Position numbers and translations under genes: made by a program | Shown here: one piece after another, positions 1 through 6,145 of the stretch | Numbering within the stretch: the first letter of the stretch is position 1 | Layout of the letters: each line of letters starts with the position of its first letter | Assembly: GCA_030607635.1 (NCBI GenBank) | Contig: JAUWJP010000074.1 | Span: 1-7,797, forward strand | Origin: Candidatus Aminicenantota bacterium | Lineage (GTDB): Bacteria; Acidobacteriota; Aminicenantia; Aminicenantales; Aminicenantaceae | Reading direction: 5' to 3' | Length of the DNA stretch: 7,797 bases | Notes under the pieces: generated by a model | Database searches by the model: none | Told to the model about the DNA's origin: nothing | The model's input: the letters and a program-made list of their open reading frames with translations, nothing else

Positions 1-443
1 CAACGATCGCCTCTTCAGGCTGGGATAGTCGTGAGAATGCAAGAAAATATGAAACGCTGGGCCAGAGAGCGGATGCCCTGGCTGTTGCCCTCGGAGAAGC
101 GCTTGATTTTCAGAGTGCTATCGGCAAGGAGAGAATAGAACGCAGGATTAAAACTCTGGCAGGATATTTAAAGAAGGAATTGAAAAAAATCCCAGGAGTT
201 AAACTCCACACTTCACAGGATCCATATCTTAGTGGAGGGCTGACTGCTTTTTCTGTGGAAGGAGTTGAGTCTCGAAAAATAGTCAATTATATGAGGGAAA
301 AATACAATATTGTTGTCAGGACAATAGGGAATAGGAAAGCCGGGACCTATGGTGTGAGAGTTTCAACTCATATCTATGTTTCTTTTAAACATATAAATAT
401 GCTCCTGGAGGGAATCAAACATCTTGTTCGACGCAGGAGCTGA
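1..443 (+). CDS. Class V aminotransferase / cysteine desulfurase-like protein (5'-truncated by window edge)
   Basis: The reading frame is open from base 3 to a TGA at 441-443, so the gene enters from the left and about 146 C-terminal residues are visible. The visible part resembles the C-terminal small domain of fold-type I PLP enzymes of the class V group (isopenicillin-N epimerase, selenocysteine lyase and cysteine desulfurase relatives). There is an alignable helix with ALGEALDF, a conserved GGLTAFSVEG strand, an E-SRKIV-NYM helix, and near the end a RVSTHIYVS segment followed by a helix. In this family the R-S-H-Y-type segment helps bind the substrate carboxylate. The PLP lysine lies upstream, outside the window, so activity and substrate cannot be judged. 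A TTG at 180 is an internal codon and not the start. The next gene begins 56 bp downstream on the same strand and could be cotranscribed. Confidence 0.82.
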   Translation, partial: TIASSGWDSRENARKYETLGQRADALAVALGEALDFQSAIGKERIERRIKTLAGYLKKELKKIPGVKLHTSQDPYLSGGLTAFSVEGVESRKIVNYMREKYNIVVRTIGNRKAGTYGVRVSTHIYVSFKHINMLLEGIKHLVRRRS

Positions 444-457
444 ACAACTTGTTCCGC

Positions 458-479
458 TATAATATTATACCTTTATAAT
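458..479 (+). promoter_or_regulatory. Possible -10 elements upstream of the M28 peptidase gene
   Basis: The AT-rich gap between the aminotransferase and the peptidase contains two exact TATAAT hexamers, at 458-463 and 474-479. A TTGTTC at 449-454 sits 19 bp before the second one. The spacing is longer than the ideal 17 bp and the -35 match is partial. This may be a weak sigma-70-type promoter, or simply AT-rich sequence. Confidence 0.25.
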
Positions 480-484
480 TCTTT

Positions 485-493
485 AGAAGGAGG
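485..493 (+). promoter_or_regulatory. Strong Shine-Dalgarno site fixing the GTG start at 500
   Basis: AGAAGGAGG at 485-493, continued by T494, contains a complete AAGGAGGT match to the usual anti-Shine-Dalgarno sequence. It lies 6 nt before the GTG at 500. This supports the GTG as the true start of the M28 peptidase, with a signal peptide following directly. Confidence 0.8.
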
Positions 494-499
494 TTTTCA

Positions 500-2833
500 G
501 TGAGAATATTCCTAAGTCTATTCCTGACATCTTTACTTCTTCTCTCTCCAACTGTGGCCAAGGTGAAAAAGGTTTCTTTTGATGCCCAAGCTGCGTGGAG
601 TTACATAAAAGATTTGGCGTCAGATTCCATGCAGGGACGGGAGAGCGGTCAGCCAAGCGGTGTAATGGGAGAGGAATACACCGCGTCCAAGTTTAAAGAG
701 TGGGGCTTAGAACCAGCAGGTGATAACGGCACGTACTTCCAGAATTTCACTATCGAGCACCGAAATATTAAAGAGGGAGTAAAACTGGAGATAATTGCAG
801 AGAAAACAAGGAGAGATTTTTATTACGGTGAAGACTGGAGAGTCCAGAGATTTTCAGGTTCAGGGCACTTTACTGCTGAACTTGTCTTTGTTGGCTACGG
901 AATCCATGCTCCTGATAAGGAGCACGATGATTATGCTGGAGGCGATGTGAAAGGGAAAATAGTTATTTTTACTACCGAGACTCCCCAAAGACTCGAGAAA
1001 AAGCTGGGTAATGCGACGAAGATGGAGAAAAGAATTGAAGCTGCCCAAAAGCTTGGAGCAAGAGGGGTTATCTTTTTCAGACTTTCTACCGCCGCGAGTC
1101 GTTATTTTCGGGTGAGGTTAAAAAAGGAACAATATAAACCAGATTTTGTGGTTTTATCGGTCGAGAGGAAAGTAATGGATTTCATTTTCAAAGACCTGAG
1201 TACAGAAATCCGCTACTCAATCCCAGCAATGGGCCGCAGAGCCGAACTCCCCAAATCCTTAGAAACAGGAGTAAAAGCTTTTGTATCTGTCAATGCCATC
1301 TTCGATGAAAAAAGGCCAACCAGGAATGTTCTGGCAAAAATAACTGGCAGCGATAAAGTCCTTAAGGATGAATACGTAATCATCGGGGGACATATGGACC
1401 ATTTGGGCATAAGCCCGATGGGAGATATTATGAACGGAGCCAATGATAATGCTTCGGGAACCGCGGTCGTTATGGAGATAGCCCGCGTGATGGAGCTTAA
1501 TCGGGCCAAGCCTAAAAGAACAGTCATTTTTTGCCTCTGGGCGGGAGAAGAGCAGGGGCTTTTGGGCTCAAGGCATTATGCAGATCATCCTCCTTTCCCC
1601 ATAGAAAAAACCGTAGCTTACATCAACATGGATATGGTGGGTCATGGCAGTGGTAAGATACCTTTTCAAGGTGTTTACTATGGTCCTCAAATCTGGAAAC
1701 TTCTCAAAGAGAAACTCCCTAAAGAGATACTTGACTTTGTCATGCCTCAGCGCGGAGGCCCTGGAGGATCAGATCATACTCCATTTTTAGAAAAGGGAGT
1801 TCCTGGGTTCTTCATAATTACCAGGGGAGCCATTAAATACCACCAGAGCCGGGATGATAGCGATTTGATCAAACCAGAGATGTTGAAGAAAACAGGTGAT
1901 TTTGTTCATGCTGCTGTTAAAATACTGGCATCTGAATCTGGAGACTTTTTCCCTCCGCTTCGGCAAGAGACTTATTATTTGAAATACCAAAACCTCATTA
2001 ATTTCGAACTTTCTCCGCTAAGCAAAGTAGTTGAACATCATAAGGATGCGAAAGATTCCCATGTGGATTTACAGCTCGCAGTCATGAAGGAAGAAGAAGG
2101 CCTTTCAAGTGACAGACTCAGGGTGGATATCCTGAACAAATTTCTGTCCGCATCAGAGAAGATAGAGAAAGCGAAGGGTCTTTCTTATTATTCTTCTTCC
2201 AGCAGACTCACCGGGGATGTCCGCCGGGGAAAAACAACGATTATGGCTGGACTCAACGGAATAAATGCTTTTCGCGATGGTCCGAGCTGGGCTCAAGTCT
2301 TGGCTAAGCAAGGACTTTATTTTGCCTTTGTCGAGAATCCATCATTTCTTTTCGATGAACAGGGATTGAGTGAGGAAGGAAAGCAGATTATAAAGGCAGT
2401 GAACAAAAGCGGCCTTCTCCTCCTCGTCAAAGAAGTGGATGGTTCACAAGCCAAGCTTCTTTTAAAAGAATCCAAAAAACCTCTGGCAATTCTCGATAAG
2501 AACTTACCCGATAAGGAAGTCATGGAACTCATCAAAGAAAAAGAGTCTGCATTTGGACTTGTTTGGTCCAGTGAAGTAGATCCTGTTGCTTATTTTAGTA
2601 AGCTGGATGAGTTCAAAAAAGCCGTTGGCACTGAATATCTGATGATGGTTAACGAGCCGTGCTTATGGGGAAAGGCTGGAAAAGGCCAGATGCTCAAGGT
2701 GATTACCGAGATTATCAAAGCAAAGTATGATAGAACGGATAGATCCAACATTTATTCTTCCACTTTTCTTAGAGTGTTAGGAAAGGCAAGAGAAGAAAGG
2801 TCTTCGCAGGTTGTTCCTTATATGCCTTTCTAG
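500..2833 (+). CDS. Exported M28 metallopeptidase with PA insert and degenerate M19 dipeptidase-like C-terminal domain
   Basis: This is a predicted secreted zinc aminopeptidase of 777 residues. Residues 1-20 form a signal peptide (basic start, Leu-rich core, T-V-A before the likely cleavage site after residue 20). Residues ~30-85 match the usual N-terminal part of these proteins (LASDSMQGRESG, GLEPAGDNGTYFQ). Residues ~125-230 look like a PA domain. The M28 core spans ~275-475 with all expected residues visible: H298 (GGHMDH), D316 (NGANDNASG), E350 and E351 (AGEEQGLLGS), D378 (INMDMVG) and H448 (YHQSRDD). The peptidase should therefore be active. The remaining ~270 residues are an extra domain. 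By my reading it follows the order of an M19 membrane dipeptidase: H521-V-D523, a GLNG motif at 584-587, GLSEEGKQII at ~622-631 and FLRVL at 756-760. Several zinc ligands of that family are replaced. Exact PA and M19 limits are estimates. The start is GTG with a strong Shine-Dalgarno site. Confidence 0.92.
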   Translation: MRIFLSLFLTSLLLLSPTVAKVKKVSFDAQAAWSYIKDLASDSMQGRESGQPSGVMGEEYTASKFKEWGLEPAGDNGTYFQNFTIEHRNIKEGVKLEIIAEKTRRDFYYGEDWRVQRFSGSGHFTAELVFVGYGIHAPDKEHDDYAGGDVKGKIVIFTTETPQRLEKKLGNATKMEKRIEAAQKLGARGVIFFRLSTAASRYFRVRLKKEQYKPDFVVLSVERKVMDFIFKDLSTEIRYSIPAMGRRAELPKSLETGVKAFVSVNAIFDEKRPTRNVLAKITGSDKVLKDEYVIIGGHMDHLGISPMGDIMNGANDNASGTAVVMEIARVMELNRAKPKRTVIFCLWAGEEQGLLGSRHYADHPPFPIEKTVAYINMDMVGHGSGKIPFQGVYYGPQIWKLLKEKLPKEILDFVMPQRGGPGGSDHTPFLEKGVPGFFIITRGAIKYHQSRDDSDLIKPEMLKKTGDFVHAAVKILASESGDFFPPLRQETYYLKYQNLINFELSPLSKVVEHHKDAKDSHVDLQLAVMKEEEGLSSDRLRVDILNKFLSASEKIEKAKGLSYYSSSSRLTGDVRRGKTTIMAGLNGINAFRDGPSWAQVLAKQGLYFAFVENPSFLFDEQGLSEEGKQIIKAVNKSGLLLLVKEVDGSQAKLLLKESKKPLAILDKNLPDKEVMELIKEKESAFGLVWSSEVDPVAYFSKLDEFKKAVGTEYLMMVNEPCLWGKAGKGQMLKVITEIIKAKYDRTDRSNIYSSTFLRVLGKAREERSSQVVPYMPF

Positions 2834-2849
2834 TAAGTAAATTGAATAT

Positions 2850-2890
2850 AAAAAGGGGACAGGCTGCTTTTTTGTAAAAAGCAGAGTGCG
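2850..2890. repeat. REP-like palindrome with AGGGGACAGGC head
   Basis: In the gap after the peptidase gene, AGGGGACAGGC (2854-2864) leads into a perfect 9-bp inverted repeat: CTGCTTTTT (2864-2872) and AAAAAGCAG (2876-2884), with a 3-nt TGT loop. The shape, a conserved G-rich head plus a stem, is like REP or RAYT-associated elements that occur in many copies between genes. No T-run follows the stem, so it is not a standard intrinsic terminator. Only one such stem occurs in this window; a related head occurs at 4615. Confidence 0.6.
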
Positions 2891-2920
2891 TAGAGCTGTT
2901 GCAGGGGTATGATTTATTTG

Positions 2921-2945
2921 TAGGGGCTTGATTTATCAAGCCCAC
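2921..2945. repeat. Second inverted repeat, GGGCTTGAT / ATCAAGCCC
   Basis: GGGCTTGAT (2924-2932) and ATCAAGCCC (2935-2943) form a perfect 9-bp palindrome around a TT centre, preceded by TGTAG and followed by ACC. It differs in sequence from the palindrome about 40 bp upstream. The TGTAGGGGC beginning and GCCCACC end resemble small dispersed intergenic repeats known from other genomes, but family membership cannot be proved here. It could also fold as a hairpin in the pgsB leader or bind a dimeric regulator. It lacks a U-tract on either strand. Confidence 0.55.
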
Positions 2946-2976
2946 CTTATTTATGTAAGAATTTTATTCATAATAT

Positions 2977-2982
2977 AAGGAG
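2977..2982 (+). promoter_or_regulatory. Shine-Dalgarno site of pgsB with unusual start spacing
   Basis: AAGGAG at 2977-2982 is the only good ribosome-binding site upstream of pgsB. The TTG at 2984 is just 1 nt downstream, which is too close for normal initiation. An in-frame ATT at 2990 lies 7 nt downstream, an ideal distance, and another in-frame TTG is at 3014. No ATG or GTG is available in frame nearby. Confidence 0.55.
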
Positions 2983-2983
2983 A

Positions 2984-4189
2984 TTGTTCATTAGAGAATT
3001 TATTGTTACGGGTTTGTTTGCTGTCCTTCTCGTTATATATTTTTTTGCAGAGCGTTTTATTCTTAATAAGAATGTACAAAGAATCCCCCTCCGAATTTGT
3101 GTTACCGGGACAAGGGGAAAATCGAGCGTCACAAGACTCATAGCCGCTTCATTGAGAGAGGCAGGTTTCGCTGTGCTGGCCAGAACTACAGGCTCAAAAC
3201 CTGTCATCATCTTTCCAGATGGGGAAGAAAAAGAGATCAAACGCAGAGGCTCTCCCTCTATTCTGGAAGGAAAGAAGATCCTGAGAAAAGGAGCAGAGCA
3301 TCAAGCTCAGGCTCTTGTTTTGGAATTGATGAGTATCCATCCTGAGTGCGGTTACTATGAGTCAGTTCAGATGTTTAAGCCTCATATTCTGGTCATAACT
3401 AATGTCCGTTTTGATCATTTAGCTCAAATGGGAAATTCAAAGGAGGATATAGCTCGTTGTTTTGCCTCCAGCATTCCAGAAAACGGCACTGTCTTTGTCC
3501 CACAAGGGGAATTTTTTCCCGTATTCAAAGAGGTGACAGAAAGAATGAGCTCTACAATCATCCAGATTCCTGGAGATTCGTTTGCGGAATATTTCCAGTC
3601 AAAGAATAATCTTCCCTCCTTTGAGCTGGAAGAAAATATTCGGCTGTCTATTGGTGTGGCTGAGTTCCTGGGAATAGATAAGAAAGTTGCCCTTCAAGGC
3701 ATGATCAAAGCTCGACCAGATTTTGGAAGCCTCAAAACCTGGACCGTAGATTTAGGTTCACCTCCTCGGTGCTGGCTTCTTGTCAGCTGCTTTGCTGCCA
3801 ATGACCCAGAATCTACACAATTTGTTTTATCTGGACTCCTAGAAAAAAAGCTTTTCAACGGAAAAAAAATCATTGGACTTCTCAATCTCAGGCGAGACAG
3901 AGGAGACAGAACCCTCCAGTGGCTGAAAGCTCTAAAAGAAGGAGCTTTTCCTGAGATTCGAAAGTTCTTCTTCATCGGAGACCATGCCCATGTCCTCAAA
4001 AGGAGGCTGAAATTGTCTGGGAAAACAGAGCTATGTGTCTCTAAGCCCCATGCTCCTCAGAAAATCATGGAAGAAATTTCTGATACAGAGAAAGGAGAAG
4101 CTGTATTGGTTGGGATGGGTAATATGGGAGGTGCAGGGAAAGAGCTTGTCGAGTATTGGGAGAATATTGGAAAGCCCCATGACTTTTGA
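2984..4189 (+). CDS. pgsB: Poly-gamma-glutamate synthase PgsB (CapB), ATP-dependent amide ligase
   Basis: PgsB activates the gamma-carboxyl of glutamate with ATP and joins it to the next glutamate, acting with PgsC at the inner face of the cytoplasmic membrane. The 401 residues are close to the ~390 usual for the family. A membrane anchor lies at about 8-22. The P-loop is G42-T-R-G-K46-S47, followed by S-V-T-R-L. Other family-typical blocks are ELMSIHP (114-120), TNVRFDH (139-145, Mur-ligase-like D-H), SCFAANDPEST (268-278), NLRRDRGDRT (301-310, matching the N-R-D-R-DRT motif) and GMGNMGGAG (377-385). All of these align with my recollection of Bacillus PgsB. The start is uncertain: TTG at 2984 is given, but ATT at 2990 fits the ribosome-binding site better. 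The 3' end overlaps pgsC by 11 nt, which suggests translational coupling. The polymer need not be pure glutamate, so the substrate is by family only. Confidence 0.93.
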   Translation: MFIREFIVTGLFAVLLVIYFFAERFILNKNVQRIPLRICVTGTRGKSSVTRLIAASLREAGFAVLARTTGSKPVIIFPDGEEKEIKRRGSPSILEGKKILRKGAEHQAQALVLELMSIHPECGYYESVQMFKPHILVITNVRFDHLAQMGNSKEDIARCFASSIPENGTVFVPQGEFFPVFKEVTERMSSTIIQIPGDSFAEYFQSKNNLPSFELEENIRLSIGVAEFLGIDKKVALQGMIKARPDFGSLKTWTVDLGSPPRCWLLVSCFAANDPESTQFVLSGLLEKKLFNGKKIIGLLNLRRDRGDRTLQWLKALKEGAFPEIRKFFFIGDHAHVLKRRLKLSGKTELCVSKPHAPQKIMEEISDTEKGEAVLVGMGNMGGAGKELVEYWENIGKPHDF

Positions 4190-4616
4190 GACGCTTTTTA
4201 TCGGACTAATCGTTGCTGTCATCTATGTGGAAATCATGGATATCTATCCCGGTGGGATTATTGTTCCTGCTTATGTGGCTCTTTATCTTGACGAGCCGCT
4301 AAGAGTCCTGGCTACGATTCTCATCGCTCTCTTGAGCCTTTATACTTATAGAATTTTGTCTCGCTCTCTCATTCTCTTTGGGAAGAGAAGATTTGTGATG
4401 CTTGTTCTTCTTGGAGGAGTTTGGGCTCAGGTCTGGTTTCTTCTCTTGCCCCATTTTTTCGCCGATCCTTTAGGACTCAGGGCTATCGGCTGGATCATTC
4501 CAGGGCTTTTGGCCAACAACCTTGAGAAACAGAAAATTGTTCCGACTTTGGCCTCCATGTTTATCGTCGCTATCATCACCTATTTTCTTGTTAGCCTTAT
4601 TGGTGTTGTTTTTTAG
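4179..4616 (+). CDS. pgsC: Poly-gamma-glutamate biosynthesis protein PgsC (CapC)
   Basis: This is a small polytopic membrane protein of 145 residues; Bacillus PgsC is about 149. It is the partner of PgsB in the polymerase complex. Hydrophobic segments lie at about 5-20, 26-37, 42-58, 72-92, 100-114 and 122-144. Family marks are the E18 block followed by YPGGIIVPAY (23-32), the LFGKRRF loop (66-72) and the GWIIPGLLANNLEKQ block (104-118), the latter equivalent to GIIVPGLIAN in Bacillus. The ATG at 4179 is chosen because it begins the family-typical N-terminus. The frame is open further upstream, inside pgsB, but that extension encodes unrelated sequence. The start overlaps the end of pgsB by 11 nt, and only a weak GGAAAG precedes it, so translation is probably coupled. 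The stop codon is also the first part of a GGGGTCAGG repeat element. Confidence 0.92.
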   Translation: MTFETLFIGLIVAVIYVEIMDIYPGGIIVPAYVALYLDEPLRVLATILIALLSLYTYRILSRSLILFGKRRFVMLVLLGGVWAQVWFLLLPHFFADPLGLRAIGWIIPGLLANNLEKQKIVPTLASMFIVAIITYFLVSLIGVVF

Positions 4617-4650
4617 GGGTCAGGTCTTGATTTTTGATATAGCCTAATAA
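4615..4650. repeat. REP-like half-element starting on the pgsC stop codon
   Basis: AGGGGTCAGGT at 4615-4625, followed by CTTGATTTTTGATATAG, shares its head with AGGGGACAGGC at 2854-2864 (consensus AGGGG-W-CAGG-Y, then a T-rich stretch). No matching right arm is seen, so it looks like the left half of a dispersed element. Its first A and G are the last two bases of the pgsC TAG codon. The rest of the pgsC-pgsW gap, to 4711, is AT-rich. It holds no convincing promoter and only a poor GAGAGG ribosome-binding site at 4693-4698, 13 nt before the ATG. Confidence 0.5.
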
Positions 4651-4711
4651 AATGGTGAAAGGGTTGACCAGGGAGCAAAATATTATTGAGGCGAGAGGCA
4701 ATCAATAAATC

Positions 4712-5833
4712 ATGACGAAATTGTTTTTTAGTCGAAAGAGAAATATCCCTAAAGAAGATACTGGAAGAAATCAGGGAGTTATCCTCATCCTTTTTGCTCT
4801 GAGCATTCTGTTTTTTGTGCTGGCCAAGTCTTTTCCTTCAAGGGAAGGGGATAAGCTCAAAGGAGAGATGATCAGAGCTTCTGAAATTATGGCCGAAGCT
4901 GTGAATATTATAAGAGAATGCCGTGGTGAAAAAGGCCCTATTATTGATAAAAACATAGATCTAAACCAGACAGGACTCATAGGTCTGGAGTTTTCTCGGA
5001 TAACCACATCCATCGGGAGCCTCGAAGCTAAAAGAACTACCACCAATCCCAATTTTGCCGCTCTCATTTTATTCCTTCTGAAAGAAGTGAAAATAGAGAG
5101 AGGAGATATGATTGCTGTGGGAGCTTCCAGCTCTTTTCCTTCCCTGATCGCGGCGGTTCTTTCAGCAGCAAAAGCCATGAATCTAAAGCCCATCGTGATC
5201 AATTCGTTAGGAGCTTCTCAATGGGGTGCTAACAACCCTGATTTTCACTGGCTCGACATGCAAAACTGCCTCCTGAATGCAGGGATATTCGACGCCAAGC
5301 CAATTGGTCTCTCTTTAGGGGGCGCGAGAGATGATGGCGCAGATATGAGTCCTGAGGGTCGCTCCTTCCTGATAACTGAGATAAGAGAAAGCGGAATTAT
5401 TTTTCTTCATGAGCCTGACCTCAAGAGGAATGTGGAGGCCAGAATGCACCTCTATAAGGAAAAAGCAGGAGAGAGCAAAATCAAAGCCTTTATCAATATC
5501 GGGGGAAGCTGGGCAAATATGGGAGAGGATTCAAAGATTTTAAAATTGAGACCAGGCCTCGTCAAAATTAAACAATTTCCTGCACTCGAAAAAAGAGGAG
5601 TTCTCTATGATATGGCCGCCCGCAAGATCCCGGTTATTCACCTCCTCTACATCAAGGGTCTTGTCGAGCGGTACGGGCTTTCGTGGGATCCCATTCCCCT
5701 CCCTCAGCCCGGGAAGGGAAAGATTTATCAGCTAGTCGGCAAAAGACAATCCTCGTTTCTTTTTCTTGCAGCTGCGTACTTTTTACTTGTCATAATTGTC
5801 TTGGTTTTCCGGAATAAACTGGGTAAAAGATGA
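4712..5833 (+). CDS. pgsW: Poly-gamma-glutamate system protein PgsW
   Basis: This 373-residue membrane-anchored protein matches, as I recognise it, the poly-gamma-glutamate system protein family that accompanies pgsB and pgsC in bacteria lacking the Bacillus-type operon. Its biochemical role is not established. A first membrane segment is at ~22-38, followed by a large soluble domain of about 300 residues, then a second membrane segment at ~348-366 and a short basic tail. The domain is probably outside the membrane if both ends are cytoplasmic. Distinct conserved-looking stretches are VGASSSFPSLIAAVLSAAKA, a N-SLGASQWGANNPDFHWLDM stretch, SLGGARDDG, and FINIGGSWANMG. An in-frame TAA directly before the ATG limits the start to 4712 or later. 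The gap to pgsC is 95 bp and contains a repeat element. The gene faces the convergent tautomerase gene. Confidence 0.85.
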   Translation: MTKLFFSRKRNIPKEDTGRNQGVILILFALSILFFVLAKSFPSREGDKLKGEMIRASEIMAEAVNIIRECRGEKGPIIDKNIDLNQTGLIGLEFSRITTSIGSLEAKRTTTNPNFAALILFLLKEVKIERGDMIAVGASSSFPSLIAAVLSAAKAMNLKPIVINSLGASQWGANNPDFHWLDMQNCLLNAGIFDAKPIGLSLGGARDDGADMSPEGRSFLITEIRESGIIFLHEPDLKRNVEARMHLYKEKAGESKIKAFINIGGSWANMGEDSKILKLRPGLVKIKQFPALEKRGVLYDMAARKIPVIHLLYIKGLVERYGLSWDPIPLPQPGKGKIYQLVGKRQSSFLFLAAAYFLLVIIVLVFRNKLGKR

Positions 5834-5852
5834 ATGCTTTAAGGATGAATAA

Positions 5853-5876
5853 GTAATGACAATTAAAGTCATTTAT
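5853..5876. terminator. Possible weak bidirectional terminator between convergent genes
   Basis: AATGAC (5855-5860) and GTCATT (5868-5873) form a 6-bp stem around a 7-nt AATTAAA loop, with imperfect pairing continuing outward. It lies in the 62-bp gap between the convergent pgsW and tautomerase genes, where a terminator is expected. The stem is AT-rich and the tail is only TTATTG, so intrinsic termination would be weak. Confidence 0.3.
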
Positions 5877-5895
5877 TGCGTTCATATTAGTTAAT

Positions 5896-6099
5896 CTATT
5901 TGGAAGGTGTATCTTTGAACTTTTCCGAAGCAGGTTCTCCACCTATTCCCCAGTGCGTTTTTTGGATTTCATGAACAATTACTTCTACTGCATGCGCTGG
6001 GACGCCTAAATTTACAAAGACTTTGGTAATATCTCGTATTGCGATTTTAGCTTTTTCTTGCCCAAAATCCTCCCAAACATTTACATGAACAACTGGCAT
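5896..6099 (-). CDS. 4-oxalocrotonate tautomerase family protein
   Basis: A small protein of 67 residues that should expose Pro2 as N-terminal catalytic proline (Pro1) after Met removal, as in the tautomerase superfamily. It keeps the single beta-alpha-beta layout: a strand (PVVHVNVWE), a helix (KAKIAIRDITKVFVNLG), a strand (AVEVIVHEI) and the characteristic THWGIGGEPAS turn, which corresponds to GHFGIGGELAS in classical 4-OT. Compared with the classical enzyme as I recall it, both active-site arginines are replaced (R11 by Phe, R39 by Glu) and F50 by Trp. The natural substrate is therefore probably not 4-oxalocrotonate. A strong AAAGGAGG lies 8 nt before the ATG. The gene follows the C69 dipeptidase by 46 nt on the same strand, so the two may be cotranscribed. 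Confidence 0.88.
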   Translation of the reverse strand: MPVVHVNVWEDFGQEKAKIAIRDITKVFVNLGVPAHAVEVIVHEIQKTHWGIGGEPASEKFKDTPSK

Positions 6100-6107
6100 T
6101 TTTTAAT

Positions 6108-6115
6108 CCTCCTTT
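6108..6115 (-). promoter_or_regulatory. Shine-Dalgarno site of the tautomerase gene
   Basis: Read on the minus strand, AAAGGAGG lies 8 nt before the ATG at 6099-6097. The spacing is ideal, and it fixes the start so that the catalytic proline directly follows Met. Confidence 0.75.
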
Positions 6116-6145
6116 AAAATTGATTATTCTCTCTAACGAGTTTTG

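Noticed and set aside
180..443. A separate 87-residue gene starting at TTG 180
   Set aside because: The frame is open back to base 3 and encodes continuous aminotransferase-like sequence, so this is an internal codon.
2864..2943. The two palindromes as intrinsic terminators after the M28 gene
   Set aside because: Neither stem is followed by a T-run on either strand; they look like repeats or operator-type palindromes.
4035..4178. N-terminal extension of PgsC from a GTG at 4035
   Set aside because: This stretch lies inside pgsB, encodes sequence unlike PgsC, and the 145-residue form from 4179 matches the family length and start.
4627..4662. A sigma-70 promoter for pgsW from TTGATT/TTGATA hexamers
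   Set aside because: No -10 hexamer lies at 16-18 bp from either candidate, and the hexamers belong to the repeat element.
4771..5202. A 143-codon open frame on the minus strand opposite pgsW
   Set aside because: It is antisense to a clear gene, shows no recognisable domain and has no ribosome-binding site that I can see.
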